Assembly: GCF_026810505.1 (NCBI RefSeq)
Contig: NZ_CP101750.1
Location: 3,129,254-3,193,253 of the forward strand
From: Streptomyces sp. Je 1-369
Lineage (GTDB): Bacteria > Actinomycetota > Actinomycetes > Streptomycetales > Streptomycetaceae
Reading direction: 5' to 3'
DNA: 64,000 bases
Shown here: in pieces, positions 33,497 through 41,804 of the stretch
Position numbering within the stretch: position 1 is the stretch's first letter
Layout of the letters: each line of letters opens with the position of its first letter
Made by a program: the position numbers and the translations under genes
Notes under the pieces: generated by a model
Databases searched by the model: none
What the model saw: the letters and a program-made list of their open reading frames with translations, nothing else
What the model was told of the DNA's origin: nothing

Positions 33497-35392
33497 ATGG
33501 CTGCTGCTGTCCTCTCCTCCGCCCTCGACCTCTCCGACCTGCGTGACTACGCCTTCGACTGGGCGCTCGTGGATGTGGAGACCTCGGGGCTCGTCGCCCG
33601 CAGGGACCGCGTGCTGTCGATCGCGGTGGTGACCATCGGGCGCGACGGCGTGCAGACCGGCGAGTTCTCGACGCTGCTGAATCCCGGGTGTGACCCCGGG
33701 CCCGTGCACGTCCACGGTCTGACCGCCGAGCGGTTGCGCGGGGCGCCGTCCTTCGAGCAGGTGGCGGAGCAGCTCGGCGCGTTGCTGCGGGACCGGGTCC
33801 TCGTGGCTCACAACGCACAGTTCGACTACGACTTCCTGGCCCACGAGTTCGCCCGTGCCCGCACGTACCTGCCCGTCTCGCAGCGGCTGTGCACCCTGGC
33901 TCTCAACCGGCAGGTCGATCTGCCGGTCGAGGACATGAAGCTGGGCACGCTGGCCGCCCACTACGGCGTAGCGCAGACCCAGGCGCATGACGCGCTGGAC
34001 GACACCCGGGTCCTTTCCGGGATCTTCCGCGCCACGTTGCGGGAGGCGGCGCGCCTCGGCCTGCCACTGCCGCTGGTGGCCTGTCCGCCCCGGCAGGATT
34101 CCCAGTTCGCGCCCAAACCGCCGAAGACACCGTGCGCGTACCGCAATCCGGGGCGGTTGCAGCCCGGCGGCCCGCTCCTCCAGGGCATGAAGATAGCCAT
34201 CACCGGGGAGACCGCGACCTCGCGGGCGGAGCTGGTGACGCGGTCGGTCGCCGCCGGTCTGAACATGGTGTCCTCGGTCAGTCGGCACACCAGCGCGCTG
34301 GTCACCAACGACTCCGCGTCGGGATCGGCCAAGGCCCGGCGGGCCATCGCCGAGGGCGTGCCGGTCATCGACGAGTCCGCCTTCCTCGAACTGCTCGCCG
34401 GAGTTCAGTCCGGGGCGCTCCACCAGGCACCCACGCCGGAGGCCGCCGCCCCGGCACCGGAGAGGGTTGTTCGGGCGCCGGAGGCGGTTGTTCCGGCCCC
34501 CCGGCCGTCGGAGCCCGACAAAGCCGCGTCGACGGACAAACCGCTGACCGGGCAGCGGGTACTGGTCCTCGGCGGTACGCACGCGGACGCGGTCGTGGCC
34601 CGTAGCCGCATCGTGGAGCTGGGCGGCTCTGCCGCCGTCAACCTCTCGTTCAGCGTCACCGATGTCGTCGTCCTGGCCGGAGGTGAATACGACCGCCGCA
34701 GGCGCCGGATCGCGGACCTGGGGCTGCCTCTGCATGACGAGAACTGGCTCAGCGCGCCAACAGCGGTCCGCAGCGATGAAGATGAGGCCGCGGATGAGCA
34801 GAGGGATGAGCAGAAGGACGAGCAGAAGTCGGCTGCGGCCCGGCCGTCTGCCCCTCGCGTACTGCCGCGCGGCGGTGTCATCGACCTGCCCGCACCGCCC
34901 TCCGGAACTCCCGCGCCCCCCTGGCACGTCACCGCGAGCTGGGTGCCACAGGACCACTCCGAGATCGACGTCGTCGCATTCGCCCTCGACGAGGACGAAC
35001 AGGTCACCTTCGACGAGGACTTCGTCTTCTACGGCGCCCCGGAGAACCCGGCGGGCACGGTGCGACTCCTCACCGACGGCCCGGCCGAGCAGACCATCAC
35101 CATCGACCTGGCCTCCCTCCCGCCCGCCTCGCGCAAGGTCGTCATCGCGGCCGCCATCGACGGGGAAGCGACCTTCGGGGACGTCGGAGCGGTCCAGGTG
35201 GCCGCCGCGCCGGACGACAGTGCCGCGGCGTTGGCACTGGCCACGATGGACGCGGCCACCACGGAACGGTCCCTGCTCCTCGCCGAGATCTACCGCCGCG
35301 GCTCCGTCTGGCGTTTCCGCGCGGTCGGACAGGGACACGACCACGGACTCGGTGACCTCGCACGCGGGTACGGCGTCGCTGTCGACGACTGA
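33497..35392 (+). CDS. DnaQ-like exonuclease - BRCT - BRCT - TerD fusion
   Basis: A 631-residue multidomain protein. Residues ~20-190 are a DEDD 3'-5' exonuclease: DVETSG (Asp26, Glu28), HNAQFDYDFL and HDALDDTRVL. Residues ~228-310 form a BRCT domain (MKIAITGETATSRAELV, VTNDSASGSAKARRA). Residues ~350-425 form a second, divergent BRCT (GQRVLVLGGTHADAVVA). A charged Glu/Lys linker leads to a TerD-type C-terminus (~475-631: VTASWVPQDHSEIDVVAFAL, AEIYRRGSVWRFRAVGQG). TerD domains bind calcium in stress-response systems. The combination suggests DNA-damage processing under metal or phage stress; the function is inferred. No Shine-Dalgarno is seen before the ATG. Confidence 0.85.
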   Translation: MAAAVLSSALDLSDLRDYAFDWALVDVETSGLVARRDRVLSIAVVTIGRDGVQTGEFSTLLNPGCDPGPVHVHGLTAERLRGAPSFEQVAEQLGALLRDRVLVAHNAQFDYDFLAHEFARARTYLPVSQRLCTLALNRQVDLPVEDMKLGTLAAHYGVAQTQAHDALDDTRVLSGIFRATLREAARLGLPLPLVACPPRQDSQFAPKPPKTPCAYRNPGRLQPGGPLLQGMKIAITGETATSRAELVTRSVAAGLNMVSSVSRHTSALVTNDSASGSAKARRAIAEGVPVIDESAFLELLAGVQSGALHQAPTPEAAAPAPERVVRAPEAVVPAPRPSEPDKAASTDKPLTGQRVLVLGGTHADAVVARSRIVELGGSAAVNLSFSVTDVVVLAGGEYDRRRRRIADLGLPLHDENWLSAPTAVRSDEDEAADEQRDEQKDEQKSAAARPSAPRVLPRGGVIDLPAPPSGTPAPPWHVTASWVPQDHSEIDVVAFALDEDEQVTFDEDFVFYGAPENPAGTVRLLTDGPAEQTITIDLASLPPASRKVVIAAAIDGEATFGDVGAVQVAAAPDDSAAALALATMDAATTERSLLLAEIYRRGSVWRFRAVGQGHDHGLGDLARGYGVAVDD

Positions 35393-35446
35393 CCTGTCTC
35401 CCCGGCTGGTGATCAGGCGCCGCGTGACTCGATCAGGGCGAGCGGG

Positions 35447-35911
35447 TCACTTCTGCTTGACCGGCGGGCACGTGCCGGTGTCCTCGCCGATGGAGTTGAT
35501 TTCCGCGTTCGAGCGGGAGTCGCCCGCGTAGTCGACCTGGTCCGTGCACTTCGTGTCGGGGTCCTTCGGCGTCCCCGCCGACTTGTCGGGCTTCTGGACC
35601 GGCGGGCAGGTGCCGGTGTCCGCGCCGATCGAGTTGATCTCCGCGTTCGAGCGGGGGTCACCGGCGTAGTTCAGCTGGTCCGTGCACTTCGTACCGGCCT
35701 TGGCGGGCGTGCCCGACGCCTTGTCCTTCGTGGCGTCGGGCTTCGACGCGTCGGACTTCGAAGCGTCGGGCTTCGAGGCGCTCGCGCCCGACGACGATGC
35801 GCTGCTCTCGGAGGAGGACGCGTTGTCGGCGCCGCCGTTGTTGCATGCCGTCAGTGCCAGACCGAGGGCCACTGCGGTCATGGTCAGTGCCGAGATCTTC
35901 CGAGTGCGCAT
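35447..35911 (-). CDS. Secreted lipoprotein with a duplicated two-cysteine module
   Basis: A 154-residue lipoprotein. The signal peptide ends in LALTAC (Cys ~23). A Ser/Asp/Lys-rich linker (~30-75) precedes two ~34-residue copies, each reading TKCTDQ-YAGD-RSNAEINSIG-DTGTCPPV with two cysteines. The copies are nearly identical, indicating recent duplication; each could close a disulfide loop outside the membrane. No family is recognised. ATG 35911 has AGAGGA upstream. It is convergent with the TerD fusion gene; no functional link is evident. Confidence 0.82.
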   Translation of the reverse strand: MRTRKISALTMTAVALGLALTACNNGGADNASSSESSASSSGASASKPDASKSDASKPDATKDKASGTPAKAGTKCTDQLNYAGDPRSNAEINSIGADTGTCPPVQKPDKSAGTPKDPDTKCTDQVDYAGDSRSNAEINSIGEDTGTCPPVKQK

Positions 35912-36222
35912 TCTGGTCTCTGTCCTCTGCGTGGGGGCCATCGCTGCTGGGGAGCGGCGGGCGAGTGAACTGGGCGCGGGCTGTTCGTCCGTGTCGCTTT
36001 CTGTTCCAGGAGACAGTCAGCGTGGTTGCCGCAGTTGCATCTTGATCGTTCTCGGGACACGTTCGTGACATGACAGGGGTCGTGTCGTGAAGTCCCCAGA
36101 GAGGTTCCGTCGGGCTTCGTGGGGCTTCGCCGAGCTTTCGTGGGGCTTCATCAGGCTTCATCGGGCTTCATCGGGGCCGTATCGGGGTTCCCGGAAGCGA
36201 CGTGTACTCGTACCGTGAGCGG
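35912..36222. other. 311-bp intergenic with a 10-bp tandem repeat
   Basis: This region holds the divergent promoters of the lipoprotein (-) and VOC (+) genes. The only pattern seen is a GGCTTCATCG-type tandem array at 36144-36173 with degenerate GGGGCTTC copies from about 36111. No gene or clear promoter hexamers were found. Confidence 0.5.
36144..36173. repeat. 10-bp tandem repeat GGCTTCATCG, three copies
   Basis: Three consecutive copies (the first ends in A) continue leftwards as degenerate GGGGCTTC units to about 36111. It lies 50 bases upstream of the VOC gene start. Confidence 0.8.
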
Positions 36223-36651
36223 ATGGCGACGATCAAGAAGTTCCAAGTCACCTTCGACTGCGCCGAGCCCGAGCGGCTCGCCCGGTTCTGGTGCGACGTA
36301 TTGGGCTATGTCGTACCGCCGCCGCCGGACGGGTTCGCCACCTGGGACGACTTCAAGCAGGCGCAGCCGCCCGAGCAGCGGGACTCCTGGTTCGCCTGCA
36401 TCGATCCCTCAGGCATCGGGCCGCGGCTGTACTTTCAGCGCGTACCCGAAGGGAAGGTCGTCAAGAACCGGGTCCATCTCGACGTGCGGGTCGGCACGGG
36501 GCTCGTGGGTGCAGAGCGGCTCGCCGCGCTCGAGGCCGAGCGCGATCGGCTGGTTCCGCTCGGGGCCGTGTACGTGCAGACGCTGTACGACGGCAACGAT
36601 TCGTGCATTCCGATGTTGGACATCGAGGGCAACGAGTTCTGTATCGATTGA
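36223..36651 (+). CDS. VOC (glyoxalase-like) superfamily protein
   Basis: A 142-residue protein of the vicinal-oxygen-chelate fold, in the Streptomyces subgroup often annotated as glyoxalase-like domain. It shows two beta-alpha-beta-beta-beta modules: FQVTFDCAEPERLARFWCDVLG, then RLYFQRVPEGKVVKNRVHLDV, ending with PMLDIEGNEFCID. Metal ligands would be the His of VHLDV and the Glu of EGNEFC. Substrate is unknown; members range from glyoxalases to dioxygenases and drug-binding proteins. ATG 36223 is preferred to an upstream in-frame start at 36202. Confidence 0.82.
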   Translation: MATIKKFQVTFDCAEPERLARFWCDVLGYVVPPPPDGFATWDDFKQAQPPEQRDSWFACIDPSGIGPRLYFQRVPEGKVVKNRVHLDVRVGTGLVGAERLAALEAERDRLVPLGAVYVQTLYDGNDSCIPMLDIEGNEFCID

Positions 36652-36714
36652 GAGGCCGACGGGTCCCCCTACGGGGCCGCACCCGCCGTCACCACCACGA
36701 CGACCCCGCCCCCC

Positions 36715-38637
36715 CTACGCGCCGTACAAGTCCTCGATCTCCGCCGCGTACGCCTCCGTCACCGCATGCCGCTTGATCTTCAGGGACGGGGTCAGCAAGC
36801 CGTTGTCCTCCGTGAACTCGCCGCCCACTATGGCGAACTTGCGGATCGACTCCGCCTTCGAGACCGCCGCGTTCGCGTAGTCCACCGCCCTCTGGACCTC
36901 CGCGATCATCTTCGGGTCCCGCGCCAGCTCCGCCGGTGGCGTGTCCTTGGGGCGCTTGCGTACCGTGAGCCAGTGGGCGACCGCCTCGGGGTCGAGGGTC
37001 ACGAGCGCGCCCACGTACGAGCGGTTGTCCCCCACGACGATGCACTGGCCCACCGGCGAACGGCTGCGCAGCCTGTCCTCCAGGATCGCGGGCGAGACGT
37101 TCTTGCCGCCCGAGGTGACGAGGATGTCCTTCTTGCGGCCGGTGATCGTGAGGTAGCCCTCGGCGTCCAGCGCCCCCAGGTCCCCCGTGGCGAACCACTC
37201 GTCGGCCAGTACGGCGTCCGTCGCGGCCGGGTTGTTCCAGTACGAGCCGAAGACGATGCCGCCCTTGATCAGCACCTCGCCGTCGTCCGCGATGCGCACC
37301 GACGTTCCGGGCACGGGCGGCCCGACCGTCCCGGGGCGGGGCTTGAGCGGTGGGGTGATGGTGGCGGCGGCCGTGGTCTCGGTCAGGCCGTACCCCTCGT
37401 AGATGATGATCCCGGCGGCGTAGAAGAAGAGGTTGAGGTCGCGGTCCAGGGGGGAGCCGCCGCTGATCGCGTAACGCAGGCGGCCGCCGACCTCCTTGCG
37501 GATGCGGCGGTAGACGAGCAGCTCGTAGAGCGCCCAGCCCGCGCGGAGGGCGAGTGACGGGCCCGGGCCGCTCCCGTCCAGGAACCTGTTCAGGTGCGCC
37601 TCGCCGAAGCGCACCGCGATCCGTTCGGCCCGGTCGAACGAGGCGGCGCGGCCGATCTTCTCCGCGGTCGCCCGGCCCGTCTCGTGGATCTTCTCGAAGA
37701 GGTACGGGACTCCGACGAGGAACGTCGGCCTGAACGCCCGCAACTCCGGGCGCAGTTCGTCCGGCTTGATGCTCGGGCAGTGGCCGAGTTCGATGCGCGC
37801 CATCATGCAGGCGATCTGGATGCTGCGGCCCAGGATGTGGGCCAGCGGCAGGAAGAGGAGCGTGGAGGCGACCTGGCCCGTGATCTCCTTGAAGACGGGG
37901 TGCAGCAGGTCGACGGTGTTCGCCGCCTCCGCGTGCAGGTTGCCGTGCGTCAGGACGCAGCCCTTGGGGCGGCCCGTGGTGCCCGACGTGTAGCAGAGGG
38001 TCGCGATGGAGTCCGGGGTGAGCGCGGACCTGCGTTTCGTGACCTCCTCGTCCGACACGTCGGCGCCGAGTGCCGCGAGTTCGGACATCGCGCCGCCGTC
38101 GATGTGACGGATGCGTGGCCGCTCCTCCAGCCCGGCCACGGCCGGTTCCGTCGTCGCCGCGTTCTCCGCCGTCTCGACGATGACGAAGCGCGCACCCGAG
38201 TCCCGGACGATCCACTCGATCTGTTCCGCCGACGACGTCGCGTAGATGGGGACGGTCTGGCCGCCCGCCGCCCAGATCGCGAAGTCCAGGACGGCCCACT
38301 CGTAGCGCGTACGGGACATCAGGGCGACGCGGCCGCCGGGTTCCAGGCCGTCCGCGATCAGGCCCTTGGCCGTCTCCGTCACCTCGCGTGCGAACGCGGC
38401 GGCGGTGACGGGGTGCCACTCACCGGCCTTCTTGCGGCGCATGACCACGGCGTCAGGGGCCTCGACCGCGTTGGTGAAGGGGATGTCCGCGGTGCTGCCC
38501 GCGGTGGGGCGGGGTACGAGGGGGGCGGTGCGCGCCTCACGTACCGTGCCGTATTCGTCCTTGATGAGTTCGACCTCGGCTCGTTTCGCCAGGTCACTGT
38601 GGCGCTGTGCCCTCTTCAGATCCTTGCGTACGCCCAT
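36715..38637 (-). CDS. Long-chain acyl-CoA synthetase (AMP-binding, FadD15-like)
   Basis: A 640-residue adenylate-forming enzyme. The P-loop is TLCYTSGTTGRPKGCVLTHG; further motifs are YEGYGLTETTAA and TGDLGALDAEGYLTITGRKK, and the C-terminal lysine region reads SLKIKRHAVTEAY. It activates fatty acids to acyl-CoA. It is full length for the FadD15 branch (~600-640). A palindrome CTTAC-N6-GTAAG lies 70 bases upstream and recurs beside the nearby TetR gene, so it is a likely target of that repressor. Confidence 0.9.
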   Translation of the reverse strand: MGVRKDLKRAQRHSDLAKRAEVELIKDEYGTVREARTAPLVPRPTAGSTADIPFTNAVEAPDAVVMRRKKAGEWHPVTAAAFAREVTETAKGLIADGLEPGGRVALMSRTRYEWAVLDFAIWAAGGQTVPIYATSSAEQIEWIVRDSGARFVIVETAENAATTEPAVAGLEERPRIRHIDGGAMSELAALGADVSDEEVTKRRSALTPDSIATLCYTSGTTGRPKGCVLTHGNLHAEAANTVDLLHPVFKEITGQVASTLLFLPLAHILGRSIQIACMMARIELGHCPSIKPDELRPELRAFRPTFLVGVPYLFEKIHETGRATAEKIGRAASFDRAERIAVRFGEAHLNRFLDGSGPGPSLALRAGWALYELLVYRRIRKEVGGRLRYAISGGSPLDRDLNLFFYAAGIIIYEGYGLTETTAAATITPPLKPRPGTVGPPVPGTSVRIADDGEVLIKGGIVFGSYWNNPAATDAVLADEWFATGDLGALDAEGYLTITGRKKDILVTSGGKNVSPAILEDRLRSRSPVGQCIVVGDNRSYVGALVTLDPEAVAHWLTVRKRPKDTPPAELARDPKMIAEVQRAVDYANAAVSKAESIRKFAIVGGEFTEDNGLLTPSLKIKRHAVTEAYAAEIEDLYGA

Positions 38638-38707
38638 GACGGCTCCCCGGCTTCCGGTTCCCAGCTGATGTGCAGGCGATCGGCGCGCGTACTTACTCGT
38701 GGGTCAA

Positions 38708-38723
38708 CTTACTGGCACGTAAG
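38708..38723. promoter_or_regulatory. TetR-type operator upstream of the acyl-CoA synthetase gene
   Basis: CTTACTGGCACGTAAG has perfect 5-base arms with 6-base spacing, identical in arms and spacing to the site at 39472-39487. An additional CTTAC half-site lies at 38692-38696. Confidence 0.7.
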
Positions 38724-38756
38724 AAAAATTCAAGGGGAGCGGGCAGTAATCCACCC

Positions 38757-39443
38757 TCAGTCCGTCGTCGGCTGCCAGGCCTCCCCCTCCAGCACCCGGC
38801 CCATCCCGACCCACACCATGTTCATCAGCCGGAGCGTCACCCCCTCCGGGGACTGGTCGGGGTGCCGGGCCATCCAGTCCGTCAGCGAGTCCGCCGCACC
38901 CACCAGCGCGTGCGCCACGAAGTCCGCGTCCTCGGCGGTGAGTTGTGCCGCCGGGCCCGCCTCCGCGATGCCTGCCCGGACCAGCCCCGCCACCTCCGCC
39001 ATCACCGCGACACGGGCCTCGGCGACGGCCGCCGCGATCGCCACGCTCAGCTCCGACGCCTGGCGGTGCAGCACCACCCAGCTGTCGCGGTGCTCGGCGA
39101 CGAACGCGAAGAACGCGCGCAGCCCCGCGTACAGGCGGAGTTCGGGTGTCGCGCCGCTCGCCGTCGCCGCGCCCTGGAAGGCACCGACCAGGCGGTCCGC
39201 CTCGCGCCGCAGGCAGGTGAGGAAGAGGCCCTCTTTGGAGTCCAGGTACAGATACACCATCGGCTTGGAAATGCCCGCCAGTTCGGCGATCTCGTCCACC
39301 GACGCGCCGTGATAGCCACGCTTGGCGAAGACCTGGACCGCCACATCGACGATCTGCCGCTCCCGCTCACGGCGCGGCACCCGGCGCCTGCGCGGGGCCC
39401 GCGCCTCCCTCGGCTCCGGTGCGTCTTCGGATGTGCCGCTCAC
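38757..39443 (-). CDS. TetR-family repressor of a lipid-metabolism module
   Basis: A 228-residue TetR regulator. A basic N-terminal tail (~1-28) precedes the HTH (RQIVDVAVQVFAKRGYHGAS, then IAELAGISKPMVYLYLDSKE). The C-terminal ligand domain is all-helical (SVAIAAAVAEARVAVMAEVA). The GTG start follows GGGAGG. Identical palindromes lie 28 bases upstream of its own start and upstream of the acyl-CoA ligase gene; the SCP2 gene is divergent from it. A fatty acid or acyl-CoA inducer is therefore plausible. Confidence 0.88.
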   Translation of the reverse strand: MSGTSEDAPEPREARAPRRRRVPRRERERQIVDVAVQVFAKRGYHGASVDEIAELAGISKPMVYLYLDSKEGLFLTCLRREADRLVGAFQGAATASGATPELRLYAGLRAFFAFVAEHRDSWVVLHRQASELSVAIAAAVAEARVAVMAEVAGLVRAGIAEAGPAAQLTAEDADFVAHALVGAADSLTDWMARHPDQSPEGVTLRLMNMVWVGMGRVLEGEAWQPTTD

Positions 39444-39471
39444 CCTTGTCAGCCTCCCTGGCGACGATTAC

Positions 39472-39503
39472 CTTACCGTTTAGTAAGTTTACTTCAGGGT
39501 AAG
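39472..39503. promoter_or_regulatory. Tandem TetR-type operators between tetR and the SCP2 gene
   Basis: CTTACCGTTTAGTAAG (39472-39487) is a perfect CTTAC-N6-GTAAG site. It is followed directly by TTTACTTCAGGGTAAG (39488-39503), the same layout with one arm mismatch. The divergent arrangement would let one regulator control both genes. Confidence 0.75.
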
Positions 39504-39512
39504 GAGTTTGAC

Positions 39513-39983
39513 GTGGCCGACGACATCAGCGAGATCGCCGAGCTCGACTTCGCCGGCGTCACGCCCGAGGAGTTCGCGCGGATCGTGAAGGGGCTCTCCA
39601 ACAAGCAGTTCGCCGAGCTCGCCGAGGACGGCACGCTACGCGGACGCATCCTCCAGGAAGTCTTCGGGCGGATGGAACGACAGTTCAAGCCCGAGGCCGC
39701 AGCATCGGTGACCGCCCTCATCCGCTGGAAGATCACCGGCAGCGGCGGCAACGAGGACGTGGTGTACGAGACGGACATCGCCGACGGTACGTGTGTCGTA
39801 CGCGCGGGACAGTCGGAGTCGAAGCCGCGGGTCACGCTGATCCTCGCCGACGCCGAGTTCCTCAAGCTGGTGTCCGGAAACGTGGGTCCCGTCGCGCTGT
39901 TCATGATGCGCAAGGTGCGGGTTGTGGGTGATGTGGCGCTGGCGGCGGGGCTCACGCGGTACTTCGACATTCCCAAGGTCTGA
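39513..39983 (+). CDS. SCP2 sterol/lipid-transfer domain protein
   Basis: A 156-residue SCP2-fold protein: SVTALIRWKITGSGGNEDVV and GQSESKPRVTLILADAEFLKL, then a helix GNVGPVALFMMRKVRVVGDV and a terminal TRYFDIPKV. SCP2 domains bind fatty acyl-CoA or sterols. The GTG start is 9 bases after AAGGAG. It sits behind the tandem CTTAC-N6-GTAAG operators shared with the TetR gene, and with the acyl-CoA synthetase it forms a small lipid-handling regulon. Confidence 0.85.
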   Translation: MADDISEIAELDFAGVTPEEFARIVKGLSNKQFAELAEDGTLRGRILQEVFGRMERQFKPEAAASVTALIRWKITGSGGNEDVVYETDIADGTCVVRAGQSESKPRVTLILADAEFLKLVSGNVGPVALFMMRKVRVVGDVALAAGLTRYFDIPKV

Positions 39984-40052
39984 CGTCCCATTGCCGAGGC
40001 CTGCCCCCTCCGCTCTCTCAAGCCGTCGCCAACCTGCGCCGATGTAGTGATC

Positions 40053-41804
40053 ATGACGACGTCCGCGTACACCTCCGTCCGTGACCCCGAAGCCGCCGCC
40101 GGGCCCTCCCCCGGAGCGGGAGCAGGAGCGCGCACGCCCGGCCGATGGCGGGCCCCCTGCCGGCTCGGAGCCTGCCTGCTGCCCGCGCTCGTCATCGGCC
40201 TCGCCGGCTTCCAGAGGCGGTGGATGTCCGACGACGGGCACATCTACGTCCGTACGGTCCGGCAGGTCCTCGCCGGCAACGGGCCCGTGTTCAACGCGGG
40301 CGAGCGCGCCGAGTCGTCCACCGGCACCTTGTGGCAGTGGCTGCTGGTGGCGGGCGGGGCGATGGGGGGTGATGTCGCGACCGTGGCGATGTACGGGGGG
40401 CTGCTGTGCACCGTCGCCGGGTTCGTGCTCGCGGGGGTCGGGGCGGTGCGGCTGCGAGGACGGACCGGCCGGGGCGGGCTCCTCGTACCCTGTGGCGCCC
40501 TCGTCCTGCTCGCCCTCCCGCCCGTCTGGGACTTCGCCACCTCCGGCCTGGAGACCGGGCTGGCCACCTGCTGGATCGCGGGCGCCTGGCTCGCGCTCGT
40601 CGCGCGCCCCCGTTCACTCGTGACCTGCGCCGTGCTGGGGCTCGGACCTCTCGTACGGCCCGACCTGGCGATCGTCTCGGTGGTCTTCCTGGCCGCGCAG
40701 TGGGTGACGGTACGGCCCTCGTGGCGCGGGGCGCTCGCCGGAGCGGGCGTCGCCGGTGCGCTTCCCGTCGCGTACGAGATCTTCCGCATGGGCTACTACG
40801 GGCATCTGGTGCCGCTGCCCGGCGTCACCAAGGAGGCTTCGCGGAGCCTGTGGGGGCGAGGCTTCGACTACCTCTGGGACTTCACGGAGCCGTACGCGCT
40901 GTGGGTGCCGGTGGTCACGATCGGTGCGGTGGTGCTGTACGCGCGGAGGTCAGGCGTACGACAGATGCGCGACGCCGGCATCGTGCGGGACTCCGCCCCG
41001 ATCGCCGCTCCCCTCCTCGCCGGCGCCCTCTGCTGGCTCTACGTCATCAAGGTCGGCGGCGACTTCATGCACGGCCGGATGTTCCTGCCGGGGCTGCTTC
41101 TGATGTTGCTGCCCGTCTTCCTGGTGCCCCTCACGCGCGCGTGGGGCGTCGCCGCGGTCGTGGTCGGCGTGTGGGCCGTGGCGTGTGCGGGCGTGCTGCG
41201 GGTGCCGTACGAGGGCCGGATCGGCGGCGTGGGCGGGATCGCGGACGAGCGAGGCGTGTACGTACGTCAGAACGCCTCCCCCCACCCCCTCCACCACGAC
41301 TTCGCGGGCCAGCCGGGCAACAGGGCGTACGCCGCTCTCGTACGGGAGCGGGCGCGAGCCGGCGCCCCTGCCCTGCTCCTCGCCCGGACGCCCGTCGCGG
41401 GCGGTGCGCCGGGGGTGACGGGGGTGTACAACACGCTCGGCTTCAGCGGAGCCGTCGTTCCGCTCTCCGGCGCGGCCCTCGACCCCATCGGGCTCGCCTA
41501 CCCCTTGGCCGCCCACTCCGAAGGCATCGTCAACGGCCGCGTGGGACACGACAAACGGCTGCCCGACGAGTGGATCGTCGCCGAGCGCGGCGCCGCCGAG
41601 GTGCCCGAAGGCCTCGACCCCGCCCGGGTCGACGCCGCCCGCCGTGCCCTGCGCTGCGGGCCACTCGCGGAACTGCGGGCCGCCACCCGCGCGCCGCTGA
41701 CCGTCGGCCGCTTCTGGCGGAATGTGATCGGGTCCGTGGAGCGCACGTCCTTCCGTTTCCCGAACGATCCGGTGCGGGCGGAACGGCAGTTGTGCGGGCG
41801 CTAG
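40053..41804 (+). CDS. GT-C membrane glycosyltransferase-like protein (AftB-like)
   Basis: A 583-residue integral membrane protein with about ten helices and a ~200-residue external C-terminus. After the first helix comes FQRRWMSDDGHIYVRTVR with the paired Asp60-Asp61, then AGNGPVFNAGERAESSTGTL. This block closely resembles mycobacterial AftB (GT89), which uses decaprenyl-phosphoarabinose to cap arabinan. Streptomyces lack that arabinogalactan, so the polyprenyl-linked donor and acceptor here are unknown. ATG 40053 is chosen; GTG 40047 is possible. Its stop shares the four bases CTAG with the convergent VWA gene. Confidence 0.75.
   Translation: MTTSAYTSVRDPEAAAGPSPGAGAGARTPGRWRAPCRLGACLLPALVIGLAGFQRRWMSDDGHIYVRTVRQVLAGNGPVFNAGERAESSTGTLWQWLLVAGGAMGGDVATVAMYGGLLCTVAGFVLAGVGAVRLRGRTGRGGLLVPCGALVLLALPPVWDFATSGLETGLATCWIAGAWLALVARPRSLVTCAVLGLGPLVRPDLAIVSVVFLAAQWVTVRPSWRGALAGAGVAGALPVAYEIFRMGYYGHLVPLPGVTKEASRSLWGRGFDYLWDFTEPYALWVPVVTIGAVVLYARRSGVRQMRDAGIVRDSAPIAAPLLAGALCWLYVIKVGGDFMHGRMFLPGLLLMLLPVFLVPLTRAWGVAAVVVGVWAVACAGVLRVPYEGRIGGVGGIADERGVYVRQNASPHPLHHDFAGQPGNRAYAALVRERARAGAPALLLARTPVAGGAPGVTGVYNTLGFSGAVVPLSGAALDPIGLAYPLAAHSEGIVNGRVGHDKRLPDEWIVAERGAAEVPEGLDPARVDAARRALRCGPLAELRAATRAPLTVGRFWRNVIGSVERTSFRFPNDPVRAERQLCGR

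Noticed and set aside
32340..33500. Integrated element at tRNA-Arg with attL/attR
   Set aside because: No second copy of the tRNA 3' end and no integrase were found within reach of the window.
33089..35344. A 751-codon minus-strand open frame opposite the exonuclease-TerD gene
   Set aside because: It is antisense to a gene with intact catalytic motifs, and crosses the toxin gene end.
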